DNA of 64,000 nt from Desulfurispira natronophila (GCF_014203025.1 NZ_JACHID010000002.1:186001-250000), one strand, 5' to 3'. Positions 34,079 through 44,658 are shown, numbered from the stretch's first letter. The notes: generated by a model not told the origin, from the sequence alone. A program made the numbers and translations.

Positions 34079-34828
34079 ATGTTGTCCCGTAAAAGTATCC
34101 TGCTGATAGCCTTGCTTTTTTTCGCCTCATACCTACTCTTTGCCGCAGTGACTCTCCCTGCCCAGCTCACATGGTCCCAGGTGCAGAAACAGCTGCCTGC
34201 CGAGGACGTTGCTCTCACCCAGATTGAGGGCACCCTGTGGCGTGGCAGTGGGCAGTTTCACTACCAGCAACACTCGGTACCCCTGAGTTGGCGGGTGCGC
34301 CTTGCAGAGTTGCTGCGCCTGCGAGCTGGGGTAGAAGTATCCTTGAGCGATCCAGGCCTGCAGTCGAAAGCCACGGTCTCTCTTAGTCCAGCTGGGACGC
34401 TGCGGGTGACGCTGGATGGTCAGGTACATCCGGCACGAATACTTGAGTTAGCCCAGTTCCGGGAGCTGGAAATCCCAGGCCCTGTGCGCCTTGAGCAACT
34501 GGAAGTGCATCTTCAGGGTAGCCACTTTTCCCATGCAACTGGCAACACAACCTGGAGTGGCGGTACAGTGCGCTCTATCCTGCCAGGGAACCACTTTGAA
34601 ATTGACTTCCCCGCCCTCGAAGGCAGGCTGGAGCTGGAGGATGACGGGCCAATTTTCAGTATTGCCCGCTCAGGCGATGATCAGCCAATACTGCAAGCCA
34701 GCCTCAACGAAAATGGCTGGGCACGCCTGGTGCTCATGAATCACCTGACACGTGCCATTGATCTTCCTTGGCCCATTCAGGGAGGACGCGATGGCACCAT
34801 TATCAGCTATGAAGAGAAAGTTTTTTAA
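34079..34828 (+). CDS. gspN: Type II secretion system protein N
   Basis: A 249-residue inner-membrane protein with one N-terminal transmembrane helix (residues 6-25) and a periplasmic domain. The segment VTLPAQLTWSQVQKQLPAED followed by LTQIEGTLWRGSG matches the GspN consensus, where the GxLWxG stretch is the best mark. GspN is an accessory part of type II secretion, not always needed. GAGGAG lies three bases before the ATG. It is upstream of gspC with 228 bases between, so the two may be separate transcripts. Confidence 0.82.
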   Translation: MLSRKSILLIALLFFASYLLFAAVTLPAQLTWSQVQKQLPAEDVALTQIEGTLWRGSGQFHYQQHSVPLSWRVRLAELLRLRAGVEVSLSDPGLQSKATVSLSPAGTLRVTLDGQVHPARILELAQFRELEIPGPVRLEQLEVHLQGSHFSHATGNTTWSGGTVRSILPGNHFEIDFPALEGRLELEDDGPIFSIARSGDDQPILQASLNENGWARLVLMNHLTRAIDLPWPIQGGRDGTIISYEEKVF

Positions 34829-34829
34829 A

Positions 34830-34858
34830 TTGACACCAATTCTTGCTCCACGTACAAG
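34830..34858 (+). promoter_or_regulatory. Candidate promoter for gspC-D-E-F
   Basis: TTGACA (34830-34835), a 17-base spacer and TACAAG (34853-34858), immediately after the gspN stop. Confidence 0.4.
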
Positions 34859-34869
34859 TTAAAAATTAT

Positions 34870-34998
34870 CTACTTGCCAGAAGCTGCTTTCTTGAGTTCC
34901 GCTAAACGAATGAGTAATTGAGTCGCCTCAGGAAGCTCGCGTAACAAGAGTAATGCGTACTCTTTATAGACAGCAGCAGCATTTGACTGGGAAAACAA
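34870..34998 (-). pseudogene. Possible remnant of a TPR-like coding sequence
   Basis: On the strand opposite to the gsp genes a 42-codon frame reads FSQSNAAAVYKEYALLLLR and then ELPEATQLLIRLAELKKAAS before a TAG at 34870. It looks like the last helices of a TPR-type protein. There is no ATG and no ribosome site, and upstream lies gspC on the other strand. It is best read as a decayed gene end, or as chance. Confidence 0.25.
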
Positions 34999-35056
34999 CC
35001 GCAGTTAGTGGTCTTTAAGCAGCAAAATATAGCATAACTGAGGAACACAAACCCCA

Positions 35057-36037
35057 ATGGGAACACTGATAAATCATCCTGCCGTAGCGAAACTTCTCAC
35101 TCTCCTCGGCCCTTTCGTCGTAGTAGCAGTGGTAGTCAGTACAGCCTACTCCCTCTCTCAGCTGACCTGGCAACTCAGCATGCCGACACCCCAGAAGCCA
35201 CCCGCAACCGGGGAAAGAGGTCCTGAACAGCTTTCTGCCTCCGATACTGACAGAAGCCAAGCCGCCACCATTGCTGGATGGAATCTCTTTGGCACAGAGG
35301 AAGTAAAAGAAGAAGTGGAGTCGCCAAAAGTCGATATGATCAACGCGCCTCAGACTCGCATGCGCCTCAAACTCGAGGGCGTATTTGTGGCGCGCAATCC
35401 CGATAATTCCCTGGCCCTGATTGCCAATCAGGGCCAGGCGGCTAATGTTTATACCGTAGGCAGCTCCATTCCCGGTGGAGCCACACTGGCAGGTGTCTTT
35501 GCCGATCGTGTGGTTTTGCAGCGTGACGACGCTTTCGAGACCTTGCGCTTCCCCGACAGTGACGAGGATATTGGGTTGCAGGAGACACAAACCCGGAGTA
35601 CACCTACATCGGAGCCGCGTCGCAGTAGCTCCAGGCGTGAACGGGCAGAACAGTCGGCGCCACCACAGCGGGAGCTGACGGACCAGGATAACTTGGTACA
35701 GAATATTCAGCGTATGACCCCGGAAAGCTTTATGTACACCTATGCTCCCGTAATGGAGTCAAATCCCCAGGCAATTCTTGATGGTGCGGGACTAACCCCC
35801 CAGTCATCCTCCAATGGCGAACCGGGAGGCTACGCTGTGGGAAGCAATGCACCGGCAGAACTGATGGAGCAAATCGGACTGCAGCAGGGTGATGTCATAG
35901 TCTCCGTAAACAATCATCCGGTGGGTGATGTGCAGCGTGATCGCCAACTGGTGAATCAGATCATAGAGTCTGGAGTAGCTCGCATTGAAATCCGGCGCGG
36001 ATCGCGCCAGTTTGTGGTGACCTACCCTCTGCGATGA
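35057..36037 (+). CDS. gspC: Type II secretion system protein C
   Basis: A 326-residue inner-membrane protein that links the inner assembly platform to the GspD channel. A transmembrane helix lies at residues 18-40. A Pro/Glu-rich linker follows, then the HR domain (about 72-175) with WNLFGTEEV and LKLEGVFVARNPDNSLALI. A second low-complexity linker (TPTSEPRRSSSRRERAEQ) leads to a PDZ-like domain (250-326) with AELMEQIGLQQGDVIVSVNN. GAGGAA precedes the ATG. It is the first of four closely spaced genes C, D, E and F. Confidence 0.9.
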   Translation: MGTLINHPAVAKLLTLLGPFVVVAVVVSTAYSLSQLTWQLSMPTPQKPPATGERGPEQLSASDTDRSQAATIAGWNLFGTEEVKEEVESPKVDMINAPQTRMRLKLEGVFVARNPDNSLALIANQGQAANVYTVGSSIPGGATLAGVFADRVVLQRDDAFETLRFPDSDEDIGLQETQTRSTPTSEPRRSSSRRERAEQSAPPQRELTDQDNLVQNIQRMTPESFMYTYAPVMESNPQAILDGAGLTPQSSSNGEPGGYAVGSNAPAELMEQIGLQQGDVIVSVNNHPVGDVQRDRQLVNQIIESGVARIEIRRGSRQFVVTYPLR

Positions 36038-36178
36038 TAACTTGCCGGGGCAGCGGCTTTTTCCATCGGTTGGTTTGCTATGGATCAGAGAAACCTCAAA
36101 ACAACGAGTTTTAATTTCTCACAAGGCTGTGAGGTAACACAACCATTAACCCTTAATGCTTTAATAGAAGGAACTTCC

Positions 36179-38068
36179 ATGCGAGTACTGACACTCAGCC
36201 TTATCCTGGCACTCTTCTTTGTTTTATCCAATCCATCTTTGGCGCAGGAGCCAACACCCGGTAACGACGATACCTGGACCGTAAACCTCAAGGAAGCTGA
36301 GATAAGTGCTTTGGTGGATCAGGTTTCTGCCATAACCGGGCGGAGTTTTGTGGTGGATCCTCGTGTGCGGGGCAAAGTGACGGTGGTCTCCCAGACTCCT
36401 ATGGATGCCGAATCAATCTACGAGCTTTTCCTGGTGGTGTTGAGTATTCACGGCTTTATTGCCGTTGAGGGTGGCGAGGCCACCAAGATTCTCCCCAATG
36501 CCGTGGCCAGACAGGCGGCTATCCCCCTGGACAGTGATGGATTTATGCGCGGTGAGGTGCTCATTACTCGTGTCATTCCTCTGCAAAACACACCCGCTGC
36601 GGAGCTGATCCCCATACTCCGCCCGTTGGTGCCGCAATACGGCCACCTGGCTGGAGTCCCCTCGGCCAACGCCATCATCATCAGTGATCATGCAGAAAAT
36701 GTCTCGCGCATAGCCGAAATCGTCGAGCGACTGGACCAGGAAGAAAGTGAGCTGATTAAAATTGTCGACCTGGAACACGCTTGGGTCGGCCATGTGGGTG
36801 GTCTGCTGGAGCAAATGGTTTCCCAGTCCGGGCGGCAGGAGCGCCCCCAGGGTGCGATTCGCATCATCGCCGATGAACGCAGCAATCGCCTGATTCTCAA
36901 GGGGACGGAGAAGTCCCTGGAAGAGTATCGCAGCCTGATACAGTCCCTGGATGTTCCTGTCAAGGATACCGGCTCAACCCAGGTCATTCGCCTGAACCAT
37001 GCCGATGCCGTTCAGATTTCCGATCTTCTTAAAGCCCTGATAGATGGCCAGCTTGATGATTCCGATATCAGGCACACCGTCAGCATTCAGGCCGATGAGT
37101 CCCTCAATGCTTTGGTAATACGCGCCGAGCCCTCTGTTATGACAGAACTGCAGAGCGTCATTTCCCAGCTGGACATTCGGCGTGCCCAGGTGCTGATCGA
37201 AGCGGTTATAGTGGAAGTTGTGGGTGACTCCCTCAACCAGTTAGGCGTGCAGCTGGCAGCTCGCAGTACCGATTCGCTCGGACCCGTGGGCGGCACCTCT
37301 TTTTCTAATGCGGGCAGCAGTCTCGGCGGCATTCTCACAAACCTGGCTACACAAACTCCCCCGAACATTGGTGATGGTATGAATCTGGGGGTAGCCACTT
37401 CCAGTGGTGATGTGGAGATGGGGGCCCTGTTGCAGGCTTTATCTCAGGTCAGCAATGCCAACCTGCTCTCTACTCCGAGTGTTTTAACCCTGGATAACCA
37501 GGAAGCTCGCATTTTGGTAGGGCAAAATGTTCCCGTGCGCACAGGTAGCTACACAACAGATGGCAGTGGTGCTTCCAATCCCTTTACGACGATCCAGCGC
37601 CAGGATGTCGGTATTGTGCTACGCACCACTCCCAGTATTTACGAAGGAGATGCTGTGCGCATGCAGGTGGAGTTGGAGGCATCATCGGTTCTTTCCGAAG
37701 GAACCGACGGCATAATCACCAACAAGCGCGAAATCCAGACCACCATTTTGGCCGACAATAACGAGACTATAGTGTTGGGCGGGCTCATCAAAGATGATGT
37801 GCAGGAATCCATCAGCAAAGTACCCCTGCTGGGTGACATTCCCTTGATTGGCCGTCTTTTTCAGGCGCGGCGCCAACGAGTGGAAAAGCGCAATCTGTTG
37901 GTATTTTTGCGACCAACCATTTTGTTAACCCAAGAGGATAGCAGTGCCATCAGTCGGCGTCAGTACCAGGGAATATACGAACTGCAGATGAATCCACCCA
38001 AAATGTCGGGGATACCGACCCGCATTCAGCCCAATTTGCCGGAAAATCTGGAAGACTTGTATAACTGA
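36179..38068 (+). CDS. gspD: Type II secretion system secretin D
   Basis: A 629-residue outer-membrane secretin. The signal peptide ([17 protein letters not shown], cut near SLAQ) fixes the start at ATG 36179, with GAAGGA six bases upstream; the in-frame ATG at 36080 would bury it. N0 (residues 30-100) and N1-N3 domains follow, each with typical blocks such as [20 protein letters not shown]. The secretin domain has [38 protein letters not shown] and [15 protein letters not shown] near the end. It forms the multimeric gate. Its stop overlaps gspE as TGATG. Confidence 0.95.
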   Translation: MRVLTLSLILALFFVLSNPSLAQEPTPGNDDTWTVNLKEAEISALVDQVSAITGRSFVVDPRVRGKVTVVSQTPMDAESIYELFLVVLSIHGFIAVEGGEATKILPNAVARQAAIPLDSDGFMRGEVLITRVIPLQNTPAAELIPILRPLVPQYGHLAGVPSANAIIISDHAENVSRIAEIVERLDQEESELIKIVDLEHAWVGHVGGLLEQMVSQSGRQERPQGAIRIIADERSNRLILKGTEKSLEEYRSLIQSLDVPVKDTGSTQVIRLNHADAVQISDLLKALIDGQLDDSDIRHTVSIQADESLNALVIRAEPSVMTELQSVISQLDIRRAQVLIEAVIVEVVGDSLNQLGVQLAARSTDSLGPVGGTSFSNAGSSLGGILTNLATQTPPNIGDGMNLGVATSSGDVEMGALLQALSQVSNANLLSTPSVLTLDNQEARILVGQNVPVRTGSYTTDGSGASNPFTTIQRQDVGIVLRTTPSIYEGDAVRMQVELEASSVLSEGTDGIITNKREIQTTILADNNETIVLGGLIKDDVQESISKVPLLGDIPLIGRLFQARRQRVEKRNLLVFLRPTILLTQEDSSAISRRQYQGIYELQMNPPKMSGIPTRIQPNLPENLEDLYN

Positions 38069-39561
38069 TGGATACACAAGCCATGTCCGCCCAACCACCT
38101 CGGATTCCCTTCAGCTTTGCCAAGCGCCACGGGCTGGTCGTGAGCAGTGATCAACAAGGACAGCCGGTTGTGCTCTATACCCGCCCACCATCGGCACTGG
38201 CCATAGCTGAAGTGCAACGGGTGACTGGACCTCGCGCCGCATTTACGCAGGTTGGGGAAGATGTTTTTGACCAGGAACTTTCGCGGGTGTATCAGAACGA
38301 CTCCTCGGCAGCCATGGAAATGGTTGAAGGACTCGGCGATGAAATGGATCTGGCTAGCCTGGCTGATTCAGTGCCCGAAACCGAGGATCTGTTGGAGCAG
38401 GAGGATGATGCTCCCATCATCCGTCTCATCAATGCCCTGCTCACCGAGGCGATCAAGGAGAGCGCCTCCGATATACACATTGAGACCTTTGAGCGTAACC
38501 TCATTGTACGATTCCGCATAGATGGGGTACTTCGTGAAATAGTCCGTCCCAAGCGAGCCTTGGCACCCCTGCTCATATCGCGCATCAAGGTTATGGCCCG
38601 CCTGGATATTGCGGAGAAACGCATTCCCCAGGATGGCCGCATCTCCCTGCGAATAGGTGGTAAAGAGGTGGATGTGCGGGTTTCCACTATGCCCTCCATT
38701 AACGGTGAGCGCATTGTTCTGCGTCTCTTGGACAAGCAGGCAGGACGACTGGAGCTTTCTCAGCTGGGTATGTCCGAGTCTGACTCTCGCCGCATGGAAG
38801 GCATTATCTTTAAACCCCATGGTATAATTTTGGTAACAGGTCCTACCGGTTCCGGCAAGACCACTACCCTCTACGCCACTCTTACCCGCCTTAATGACAA
38901 GAGTCGCAATATTCTGACCGTTGAGGACCCCATTGAATACAACCTGGAAGGTATCGGTCAGACGCAGGTAAATGCCAAGATCGACATGACCTTTGCCCGT
39001 GGCCTGCGAGCCATTCTGCGCCAGGATCCGGACGTGGTAATGGTTGGGGAAATCCGCGATCTGGAAACAGCGGAAATTGCCATTCAGGCCAGTCTGACCG
39101 GTCACCTTGTGCTCTCGACTCTTCACACCAACAGCGCAGTGGGGGCCATTACCCGCCTCATCGATATGGGTATCGAGCCTTTTTTACTTTCATCCAGCCT
39201 GTTAGGAGTTTTGGCCCAACGCCTGGTACGGGTGCTGTGTCCTCACTGTAAAGTTCCCTATACAGCCACGGAAGAAGAGTGCACCATCTTGCAAGCTAAT
39301 TTGGAAGCACCTCCTGTCATTTACCGTGCAGCTGGCTGCAAAGAGTGTAACGAACTGGGTTACCGGGGGCGCCGGGGTGTCTATGAGCTCATCACGTTTA
39401 ACGACGAGCTGAGGTCCATGATTCATCGTAAGGCATCTGAGCACGAACTGGAGACCTATGCTCGTCACTACAGTACCGGTATCCGGTCTGATGGGGCTCG
39501 TCAGATCCTGCAGGGAAATACCACCCTTGAGGAAGTTCTACGGGTAACCTTGGAGGAGTAG
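38068..39561 (+). CDS. gspE: Type II secretion system ATPase E
   Basis: A 497-residue hexameric ATPase that powers pseudopilus assembly. The N1E domain is short. The catalytic core has Walker A GPTGSGKT (258-265), the Asp box [12 protein letters not shown], Walker [13 protein letters not shown] (320-331) and the His box STLHTNSA. The zinc-binding tetra-cysteine insert is intact: Cys391, Cys394, Cys424, Cys427. It is translationally coupled to gspD and precedes gspF by three bases. Confidence 0.96.
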   Translation: MDTQAMSAQPPRIPFSFAKRHGLVVSSDQQGQPVVLYTRPPSALAIAEVQRVTGPRAAFTQVGEDVFDQELSRVYQNDSSAAMEMVEGLGDEMDLASLADSVPETEDLLEQEDDAPIIRLINALLTEAIKESASDIHIETFERNLIVRFRIDGVLREIVRPKRALAPLLISRIKVMARLDIAEKRIPQDGRISLRIGGKEVDVRVSTMPSINGERIVLRLLDKQAGRLELSQLGMSESDSRRMEGIIFKPHGIILVTGPTGSGKTTTLYATLTRLNDKSRNILTVEDPIEYNLEGIGQTQVNAKIDMTFARGLRAILRQDPDVVMVGEIRDLETAEIAIQASLTGHLVLSTLHTNSAVGAITRLIDMGIEPFLLSSSLLGVLAQRLVRVLCPHCKVPYTATEEECTILQANLEAPPVIYRAAGCKECNELGYRGRRGVYELITFNDELRSMIHRKASEHELETYARHYSTGIRSDGARQILQGNTTLEEVLRVTLEE

Positions 39562-39564
39562 ACT

Positions 39565-40785
39565 GTGGCAGCATTTGAGTACCAGGCCCTGGATAACAGG
39601 GGACGCACTTGCAAGGGGCTCATGGAAGCTGACAGCCCCCGGCAAATTCGTCAGCAGCTGCGGGAAAAAGGCTGGATAGCCCTGAAGGTAGAGGCAACCA
39701 CTCAAAAAGAGGGTGATCGCTCACTGCCTGCTTCTGGCTGGCTCCAGCCTTCCATGAGTGTCAATGATCTTTCCCTTTGCACTCGCCAGCTGGCTACGCT
39801 TATCCAGGCGGGATTGCCGGTTGAGGAGGCTCTGAAGGCCGCAGCAGCCCAGACGGAAAAGACCAAAGTGCGCAAAATACTGCTGGGGGTGCGCTCCAAA
39901 GTGCTGGAGGGATTCTCACTGGCCAAAAGCCTGGCGCAGTACCCCCGGGCCTTTCCCGATTTGTACCGAAGTACTGTCGCCGCCGGAGAACATGCCGGCC
40001 ACTTGGATATCGTACTGGAGCGCTTGGCCGATTATTCCGAGACGCGACAGAAGAGTCGTCAAAAAATTCAGCTGGCCCTGCTTTATCCCGTAATCCTGAC
40101 AGTGGCGTCCATTCTTATTGTCGCCTTTTTGTTGGGGTACGTGGTGCCCGATGTGATTGCGGTCTTTTCTGATACTGGCCAGGAGTTGCCTGCCCTGACG
40201 ACCGCCTTGGTGACTGCGAGCGACCTGGTGAAAAATTACGGCATCACAACGCTGCTGGCACTGCTTTTAGCCATATGGCTCTTTCGTCGGGTGCTTCGCC
40301 GCGAAGGTCCCCGGCTCTACTTTCATGCTCGCTTGCTGAAAATGCCTTTGCTGGGGCGGCTATCACGTGGGATTAACACCTCGCGGTTTGCCAGCACCCT
40401 CAGCATATTGACCCAGAGTGGGGTTCCACTGGTGGAAGCCATGAGGATTGCCGGTGAAGTGCTTTCCAACGATCATATCAAGCGCCAGGTCATGCACGCT
40501 GCCCGCTCTGTCAGCGAGGGCGAGAGTCTGCACCGAGCGTTGGATCAAGCTCGCTGCTTTCCTCCCATGATGATCCATATGGTAGCCAGCGGGGAATCCA
40601 GTGGTGAGCTGGATACTATGCTGGTGCGAGTATCCCAGAACCAAGAGCGAGACCTGGAGGCTATGGTAGGTACTTTGGTGGGGCTTTTTGAGCCGTTTAT
40701 GCTGGTGGTAATGGGTACGGTTGTGCTGCTGATTGTGCTGGCCATTTTACTTCCCATTCTCAGCCTCAATCAGTTGGTGATGTAG
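39565..40785 (+). CDS. gspF: Type II secretion system inner membrane protein F
   Basis: A 406-residue polytopic platform protein. Two homologous cytoplasmic domains (about 70-195 and 270-395) each end in a hydrophobic pair of helices. Blocks include FEYQALDNRGRTCKG, LCTRQLATLIQAGLPVEEAL, VAAGEHAGHLDIVLERLADY and MVASGESSGELDTMLVRVS. It starts at GTG, with GGAGGAG well placed upstream. It is the last type II secretion gene here. No gspG to gspM follows; exoD starts on its stop codon. Confidence 0.95.
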   Translation: MAAFEYQALDNRGRTCKGLMEADSPRQIRQQLREKGWIALKVEATTQKEGDRSLPASGWLQPSMSVNDLSLCTRQLATLIQAGLPVEEALKAAAAQTEKTKVRKILLGVRSKVLEGFSLAKSLAQYPRAFPDLYRSTVAAGEHAGHLDIVLERLADYSETRQKSRQKIQLALLYPVILTVASILIVAFLLGYVVPDVIAVFSDTGQELPALTTALVTASDLVKNYGITTLLALLLAIWLFRRVLRREGPRLYFHARLLKMPLLGRLSRGINTSRFASTLSILTQSGVPLVEAMRIAGEVLSNDHIKRQVMHAARSVSEGESLHRALDQARCFPPMMIHMVASGESSGELDTMLVRVSQNQERDLEAMVGTLVGLFEPFMLVVMGTVVLLIVLAILLPILSLNQLVM

Positions 40786-41432
40786 TGGAGCAAGAGTACA
40801 GCCAGGAAAACAATAAAAACGGTACTACTACTCTCTCCCAGGATCTACACTACATACTGGCCCATGAAGGGGAGTTTCTTACACTCAACCAGATCCTCGA
40901 TCGCTTGGGGTCGCGCAGCTTCGGGTTGCTGGCTATTCTCTTCTCTTTCCCCAGTGCCCTTCCTGTTCCAGCACCCGGGTACAGTGTTCCCTTCGGTATT
41001 ATCCTTATGTTGTTGGGCATCCAGGTTGCACTCGGAAAGAGCAAGCCCTGGTTTCCAAGGCGCATACTGCAGTGGCGTATTACCGCACTGCGCTCACAAA
41101 AATTACTGGCACAGGCCAGCCGTTTTTTTGCACGCACCGAAGCTCTGGTACGACCCCGTATGCTCTGGCTTACCCGTAGCTGGGTTCGTCCGGTTTCAGG
41201 AACGGTTATTATGACCATGGCTTTTCTCATGCTGTTCCCTATTCCCCTAACCAATACCGCTCCCGCACTGGTTATTTTCCTCTGTGGCGTAGGTATGTCG
41301 GAGCGGGATGGGCTCTTTCTGCTCGGAGCAGTTATCATGGGTGTATTGGCAGCAGCCTTTTATGCTACGATAATACTCGCATTTGTACTGCTTGGACCCC
41401 AGGCATTGGAGATTGTAGCTGCCTGGTTTTAA
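40785..41432 (+). CDS. ExoD-family membrane protein
   Basis: A 215-residue protein with a 35-residue polar N-terminus and four or five membrane segments. LTLNQILDRLGSRSFGLLAIL, FPSALPVPAPGYSVPFG and TNTAPALVIFLCGVGMSERDG are typical of ExoD (exopolysaccharide synthesis) proteins. The family's biochemical role is unknown; the Rhizobium protein affects exopolysaccharide and alkaline growth. The start is GTG 40785, overlapping the gspF stop (TAGTG), so it is coupled to the secretion genes. Confidence 0.85.
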   Translation: MEQEYSQENNKNGTTTLSQDLHYILAHEGEFLTLNQILDRLGSRSFGLLAILFSFPSALPVPAPGYSVPFGIILMLLGIQVALGKSKPWFPRRILQWRITALRSQKLLAQASRFFARTEALVRPRMLWLTRSWVRPVSGTVIMTMAFLMLFPIPLTNTAPALVIFLCGVGMSERDGLFLLGAVIMGVLAAAFYATIILAFVLLGPQALEIVAAWF

Positions 41433-41476
41433 AACTACGTCGAATATTTCCTGCCAATATTCCTACAGGAGGACTT

Positions 41477-43261
41477 ATGACCAAAGGTAATGATGGTATT
41501 CGCTGGGATCTCTCAGCTATTTATACCGGCATGGATGACCACAAGGTTTCTGAAGATCGAAGGTTCGTGCAGGAAGAAGCCAGGGGTATCCGGGAGCGTT
41601 TTCGTGGTCGCATTGGTGAAATTTTCCCTTCAGAAATGGCAGTGTTGCTGCAAAAACTGGAGCGCATAAACGAGACTTATGGTCGCCTGGGGGCTTTTGC
41701 TTTTTTGCTTTTTGCTGCCGATACCTCAGATGAGAAAATATCCGGTTTTCTTCAGTCGATGCAGGAGTTGGGCAGCAACCTCAGCAGTGACTTATCTTTC
41801 TTTGACATTGAGTGGAGCAGTTTGGATGATCAGCAGGCACAGGTGCACCTGGATGACCCCAAGCTGGCCTCCTACCATCATTTTCTCCGTAAATCACGCA
41901 AGTATCGTGATTACGTCCTCAGTGAACCGGAAGAGCGGATTGTGGCCCGCTACAGTATTGTTGCTGGTAGCTCATTTACCAAACTGTTCAATAAGGTAAT
42001 GGGGAAATTGACTTTTGGTGCGGAGCAGCTGGGACAGGAGCAGGTGCTTAGCCGATTGCACGACGCTTCTCGAGAGGTTCGTCAGCAGGCCCAGCAGGAC
42101 TACACCGAGGGCCTGAAAGATAATATTCACATCCTCACCCATATATACAATACCGTAATCACCGAAAAGATGATCAGTGACGAATTGCGCAACTACCCCC
42201 ACTGGGTGCACTCCATGAATCTTTCCAATGATTTGAGTGATGACGCGGTGGAGAACCTGGTGGGCTCGGTGGTGAGCCGTTACGATATTCCTCAGCGCTA
42301 CTATCGCCTTAAAGGTGAGATACTGGGTGTGGATCGCCTTTACGACTACGATCGCTATGCTCCACTGCGAAAAGTCAATAAGCACTACAGCTGGGAGTAC
42401 GCACAGGCAGCCGTACTTGACTCTTTGGACGCAATATCACCACAAATGGCTGGTATTGCTCGGGAATTTTTTGACAAACACTGGATTGACTCTGTGTGTC
42501 ACCCACGCAAGCGCAGTGGGGCTTTTGCCCATCCGGTTACCACAGATACACATCCGGTAATTCTCACAAACTATACTGGCAACTTTCGGGACATGGAGAC
42601 CCTGGCCCACGAATTGGGCCACGGCATTCATCAATACCTGGCCCGAAAACAAGGATACTTTGGCTCCAATACACCGCTGGTTTTGGCGGAAACGGCTTCG
42701 GTCTTTGCTGAAATGGTTTTATTCGAAAGGGAGTATGCCAAGCTCTGTGACCCCCAGGAGCAACTGGCAGCCCTGTGTGCCAAAATTGAGTCTATTCTGG
42801 CAACAGTATTTCGTCAGATCTCAATGAATCGTTTCGAGCATGCTTTCCATACAACAAGGCGAAAGGAAGGTGAACTCTCTTCCGAGCGCATCAGTGCCTT
42901 GTGGATGGAAACACAGCAAGCCATGTTTGGAGACAGCGTTGAATTGACCCAGAACTATTCACTTTGGTGGTCCTATATCCCCCACTTTATCAATGCCCCA
43001 GGCTACGTTTACTCATACGCTTTTGGTGAGCTTCTGGTTTTGGCATTGTATAACCAGTACCGGCAGGCAAGCGATAAAGACGCCTTTATTGATCGCTACC
43101 TGGAGGTGTTGAGCTTGGGCGGAACCTGCACACCGGCGGATGCACTGGCAAAACTTGATGTCAATATTGATAATCCTGAGTTCTGGAGTTCCGGACTGGC
43201 GGCCATTGAAGAGCTTGTCAACGAGGCGGAGCTGTTATATAAGAAGCAGCAGTTTCGTTAA
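41477..43261 (+). CDS. pepF: Oligoendopeptidase F family metallopeptidase (M3)
   Basis: A 594-residue cytoplasmic zinc peptidase. The thimet motif is LAHELGHGIHQYL with His378, Glu379 and His382. The third ligand is a Glu in the helix ETASVFAEMVLFE. Further M3 blocks are FAHPVTTDTHPVILTNYTG and PGYVYSYAFGELLVLALY. It cleaves short peptides. Its length suits the PepF/pz-peptidase group. AGGAGG precedes the ATG. It is likely to be a single gene. Confidence 0.93.
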   Translation: MTKGNDGIRWDLSAIYTGMDDHKVSEDRRFVQEEARGIRERFRGRIGEIFPSEMAVLLQKLERINETYGRLGAFAFLLFAADTSDEKISGFLQSMQELGSNLSSDLSFFDIEWSSLDDQQAQVHLDDPKLASYHHFLRKSRKYRDYVLSEPEERIVARYSIVAGSSFTKLFNKVMGKLTFGAEQLGQEQVLSRLHDASREVRQQAQQDYTEGLKDNIHILTHIYNTVITEKMISDELRNYPHWVHSMNLSNDLSDDAVENLVGSVVSRYDIPQRYYRLKGEILGVDRLYDYDRYAPLRKVNKHYSWEYAQAAVLDSLDAISPQMAGIAREFFDKHWIDSVCHPRKRSGAFAHPVTTDTHPVILTNYTGNFRDMETLAHELGHGIHQYLARKQGYFGSNTPLVLAETASVFAEMVLFEREYAKLCDPQEQLAALCAKIESILATVFRQISMNRFEHAFHTTRRKEGELSSERISALWMETQQAMFGDSVELTQNYSLWWSYIPHFINAPGYVYSYAFGELLVLALYNQYRQASDKDAFIDRYLEVLSLGGTCTPADALAKLDVNIDNPEFWSSGLAAIEELVNEAELLYKKQQFR

Positions 43262-43465
43262 AACCATGGGCAATTATACCCAAGCCACAAGCTCCTGCCA
43301 CTTGTCATCCTGGCGCGCTCATGGAATATTTGCCGCGCAGCCAGGCTGAACTTTCTTTATGTTGTTGAGAATGGCTGCGTTTCTTTGATGGAGTGGGCTA
43401 AATGACTGCCCAACATTTAATTTGATACTGTTGTTTTTTGTCAAACACCATATTGGAGTAATTAC

Positions 43466-43933
43466 ATGAATATTACCGAAGGCAACCTCATAGCCAGCGA
43501 TATACAGGTAGCCATTGTTATTTCCAGGTTCAACGCCTTTATCACCGAGAGCCTTTTGCACGGTGCCATGGACTACCTGCAGCGTCACGGTATAAACGCT
43601 GAAGACGTAGAAGTGTTTCGCACTCCCGGAGCTTTCGAAATACCCCTTGCCGCTGACCGCCTGGCTGCCACAGGCAAGTACCAGGGAATTATCTGCCTGG
43701 GGGCAGTGATTCGTGGGGGAACACCACATTTTGATTACGTCTCGTCGGAAGTAACCAAAGGCGTTGCCCAGGTCTCCCTGCAGCGCAGCCTGCCTGTTGC
43801 CTTCGGAGTACTTACCACCGACACCCTGGAGCAGGCCATTGAACGTGCTGGAACCAAGGCGGGGAACAAGGGTGCCGAAGCCGCTGCATCCGTAGTGGAA
43901 ATGATTAATCTGCTCAGCCAGATCTCCCGTTAA
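43466..43933 (+). CDS. ribH: 6,7-dimethyl-8-ribityllumazine synthase
   Basis: A 155-residue enzyme of riboflavin synthesis that forms the lumazine ring in a large shell-like assembly. [42 protein letters not shown] with the catalytic His88, and [15 protein letters not shown] are all conserved. The gene is followed by nusB, a common pairing. No FMN-riboswitch-like sequence is seen in the 204 bases upstream. Confidence 0.97.
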   Translation: MNITEGNLIASDIQVAIVISRFNAFITESLLHGAMDYLQRHGINAEDVEVFRTPGAFEIPLAADRLAATGKYQGIICLGAVIRGGTPHFDYVSSEVTKGVAQVSLQRSLPVAFGVLTTDTLEQAIERAGTKAGNKGAEAAASVVEMINLLSQISR

Positions 43934-44026
43934 GGGCAGGTAAAGTGCTGTGAAAACGGCCGATAGATAAATAATACTTAGTCACTGTTTCTGCTAACCC
44001 CATAATCAAGAGAGTAAGGTGATACG

Positions 44027-44419
44027 GTGCCATCGCGCCGCAGCCAAAGAGAAAATGCCCTGAAATTGGGCTATGCACTGCGTATAAGCCGGGGAGTCTT
44101 TGACGGAGGCTTTCTGGAGCAAAGTGCACAATCATTTGAAATTCCCCTGAGCGATTTCAGTCGAGAGCTTATCAACGCTGCTCTGAACCCAGGCAGCGGC
44201 TATAACGATCTTATAGATTCATTGGCCAAAAATGCTGATATGCTGACATCCCTGGATCGGCACTTGATGCTTCAGGCCATGGGGGAGATGGACATGCGCC
44301 ACTCACCGGCCCAGACGATCATTAACGAGTATATTGAGTTGGCCAAACTCTATGGAGCCGATAACTCTTACCGTTTTGTCAACGTGGTGTTGAACCAATA
44401 CAAGGAACGGTTGGCGTGA
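44027..44419 (+). CDS. nusB: Transcription antitermination factor NusB
   Basis: A 130-residue all-helical RNA-binding protein that acts with NusE/S10 at boxA in rRNA operons. SRRSQRENALKLGYAL at the start (the RRxARExAL-type motif), LTSLDRHLMLQAMGEM and TIINEYIELAKLYGADNSYRFVN are typical. The start is GTG with AAGGTGA upstream. It lies 93 bases after ribH and overlaps the next gene by four bases (GTGA). Confidence 0.93.
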   Translation: MPSRRSQRENALKLGYALRISRGVFDGGFLEQSAQSFEIPLSDFSRELINAALNPGSGYNDLIDSLAKNADMLTSLDRHLMLQAMGEMDMRHSPAQTIINEYIELAKLYGADNSYRFVNVVLNQYKERLA

Positions 44420-44658
44420 AAGAGCTTATATTTGTCTGCAAGATACACTCGCCCCATATTATGTATGTCAACAGCCTGCTGGATTCCTATGAGGGAATCG
44501 GAGTCATTCGTACCGTGGATGAAAAGTCTGGTGATGTGGTTTTTTATACAACATCGGATACAGAGCAGGAGCTGCGGGGTTTCTTGGAGTCGCTGGACTT
44601 GGAGATTGGCCTGAAAATACTGGAAGTTCGCCAGCAAAACAGTTTGGAAGCAGGCTGA
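44416..44658 (+). CDS. DUF4911 small protein
   Basis: An 80-residue protein that matches DUF4911 in pattern: HIMYVNSLLDSYEGIGVIRT, then SGDVVFYTTSDTEQELRGFL. The function of the family is unknown; the fold is predicted alpha/beta and the protein is soluble. The start is GTG overlapping nusB, which implies translational coupling. The same order, nusB then a DUF4911 gene, is familiar to me from related genomes but I cannot verify it here. Confidence 0.75.
   Translation: MKELIFVCKIHSPHIMYVNSLLDSYEGIGVIRTVDEKSGDVVFYTTSDTEQELRGFLESLDLEIGLKILEVRQQNSLEAG

Noticed and set aside
43262-43465. FMN riboswitch before ribH
   Set aside because: No conserved RFN element segments are visible in the 204 bases.
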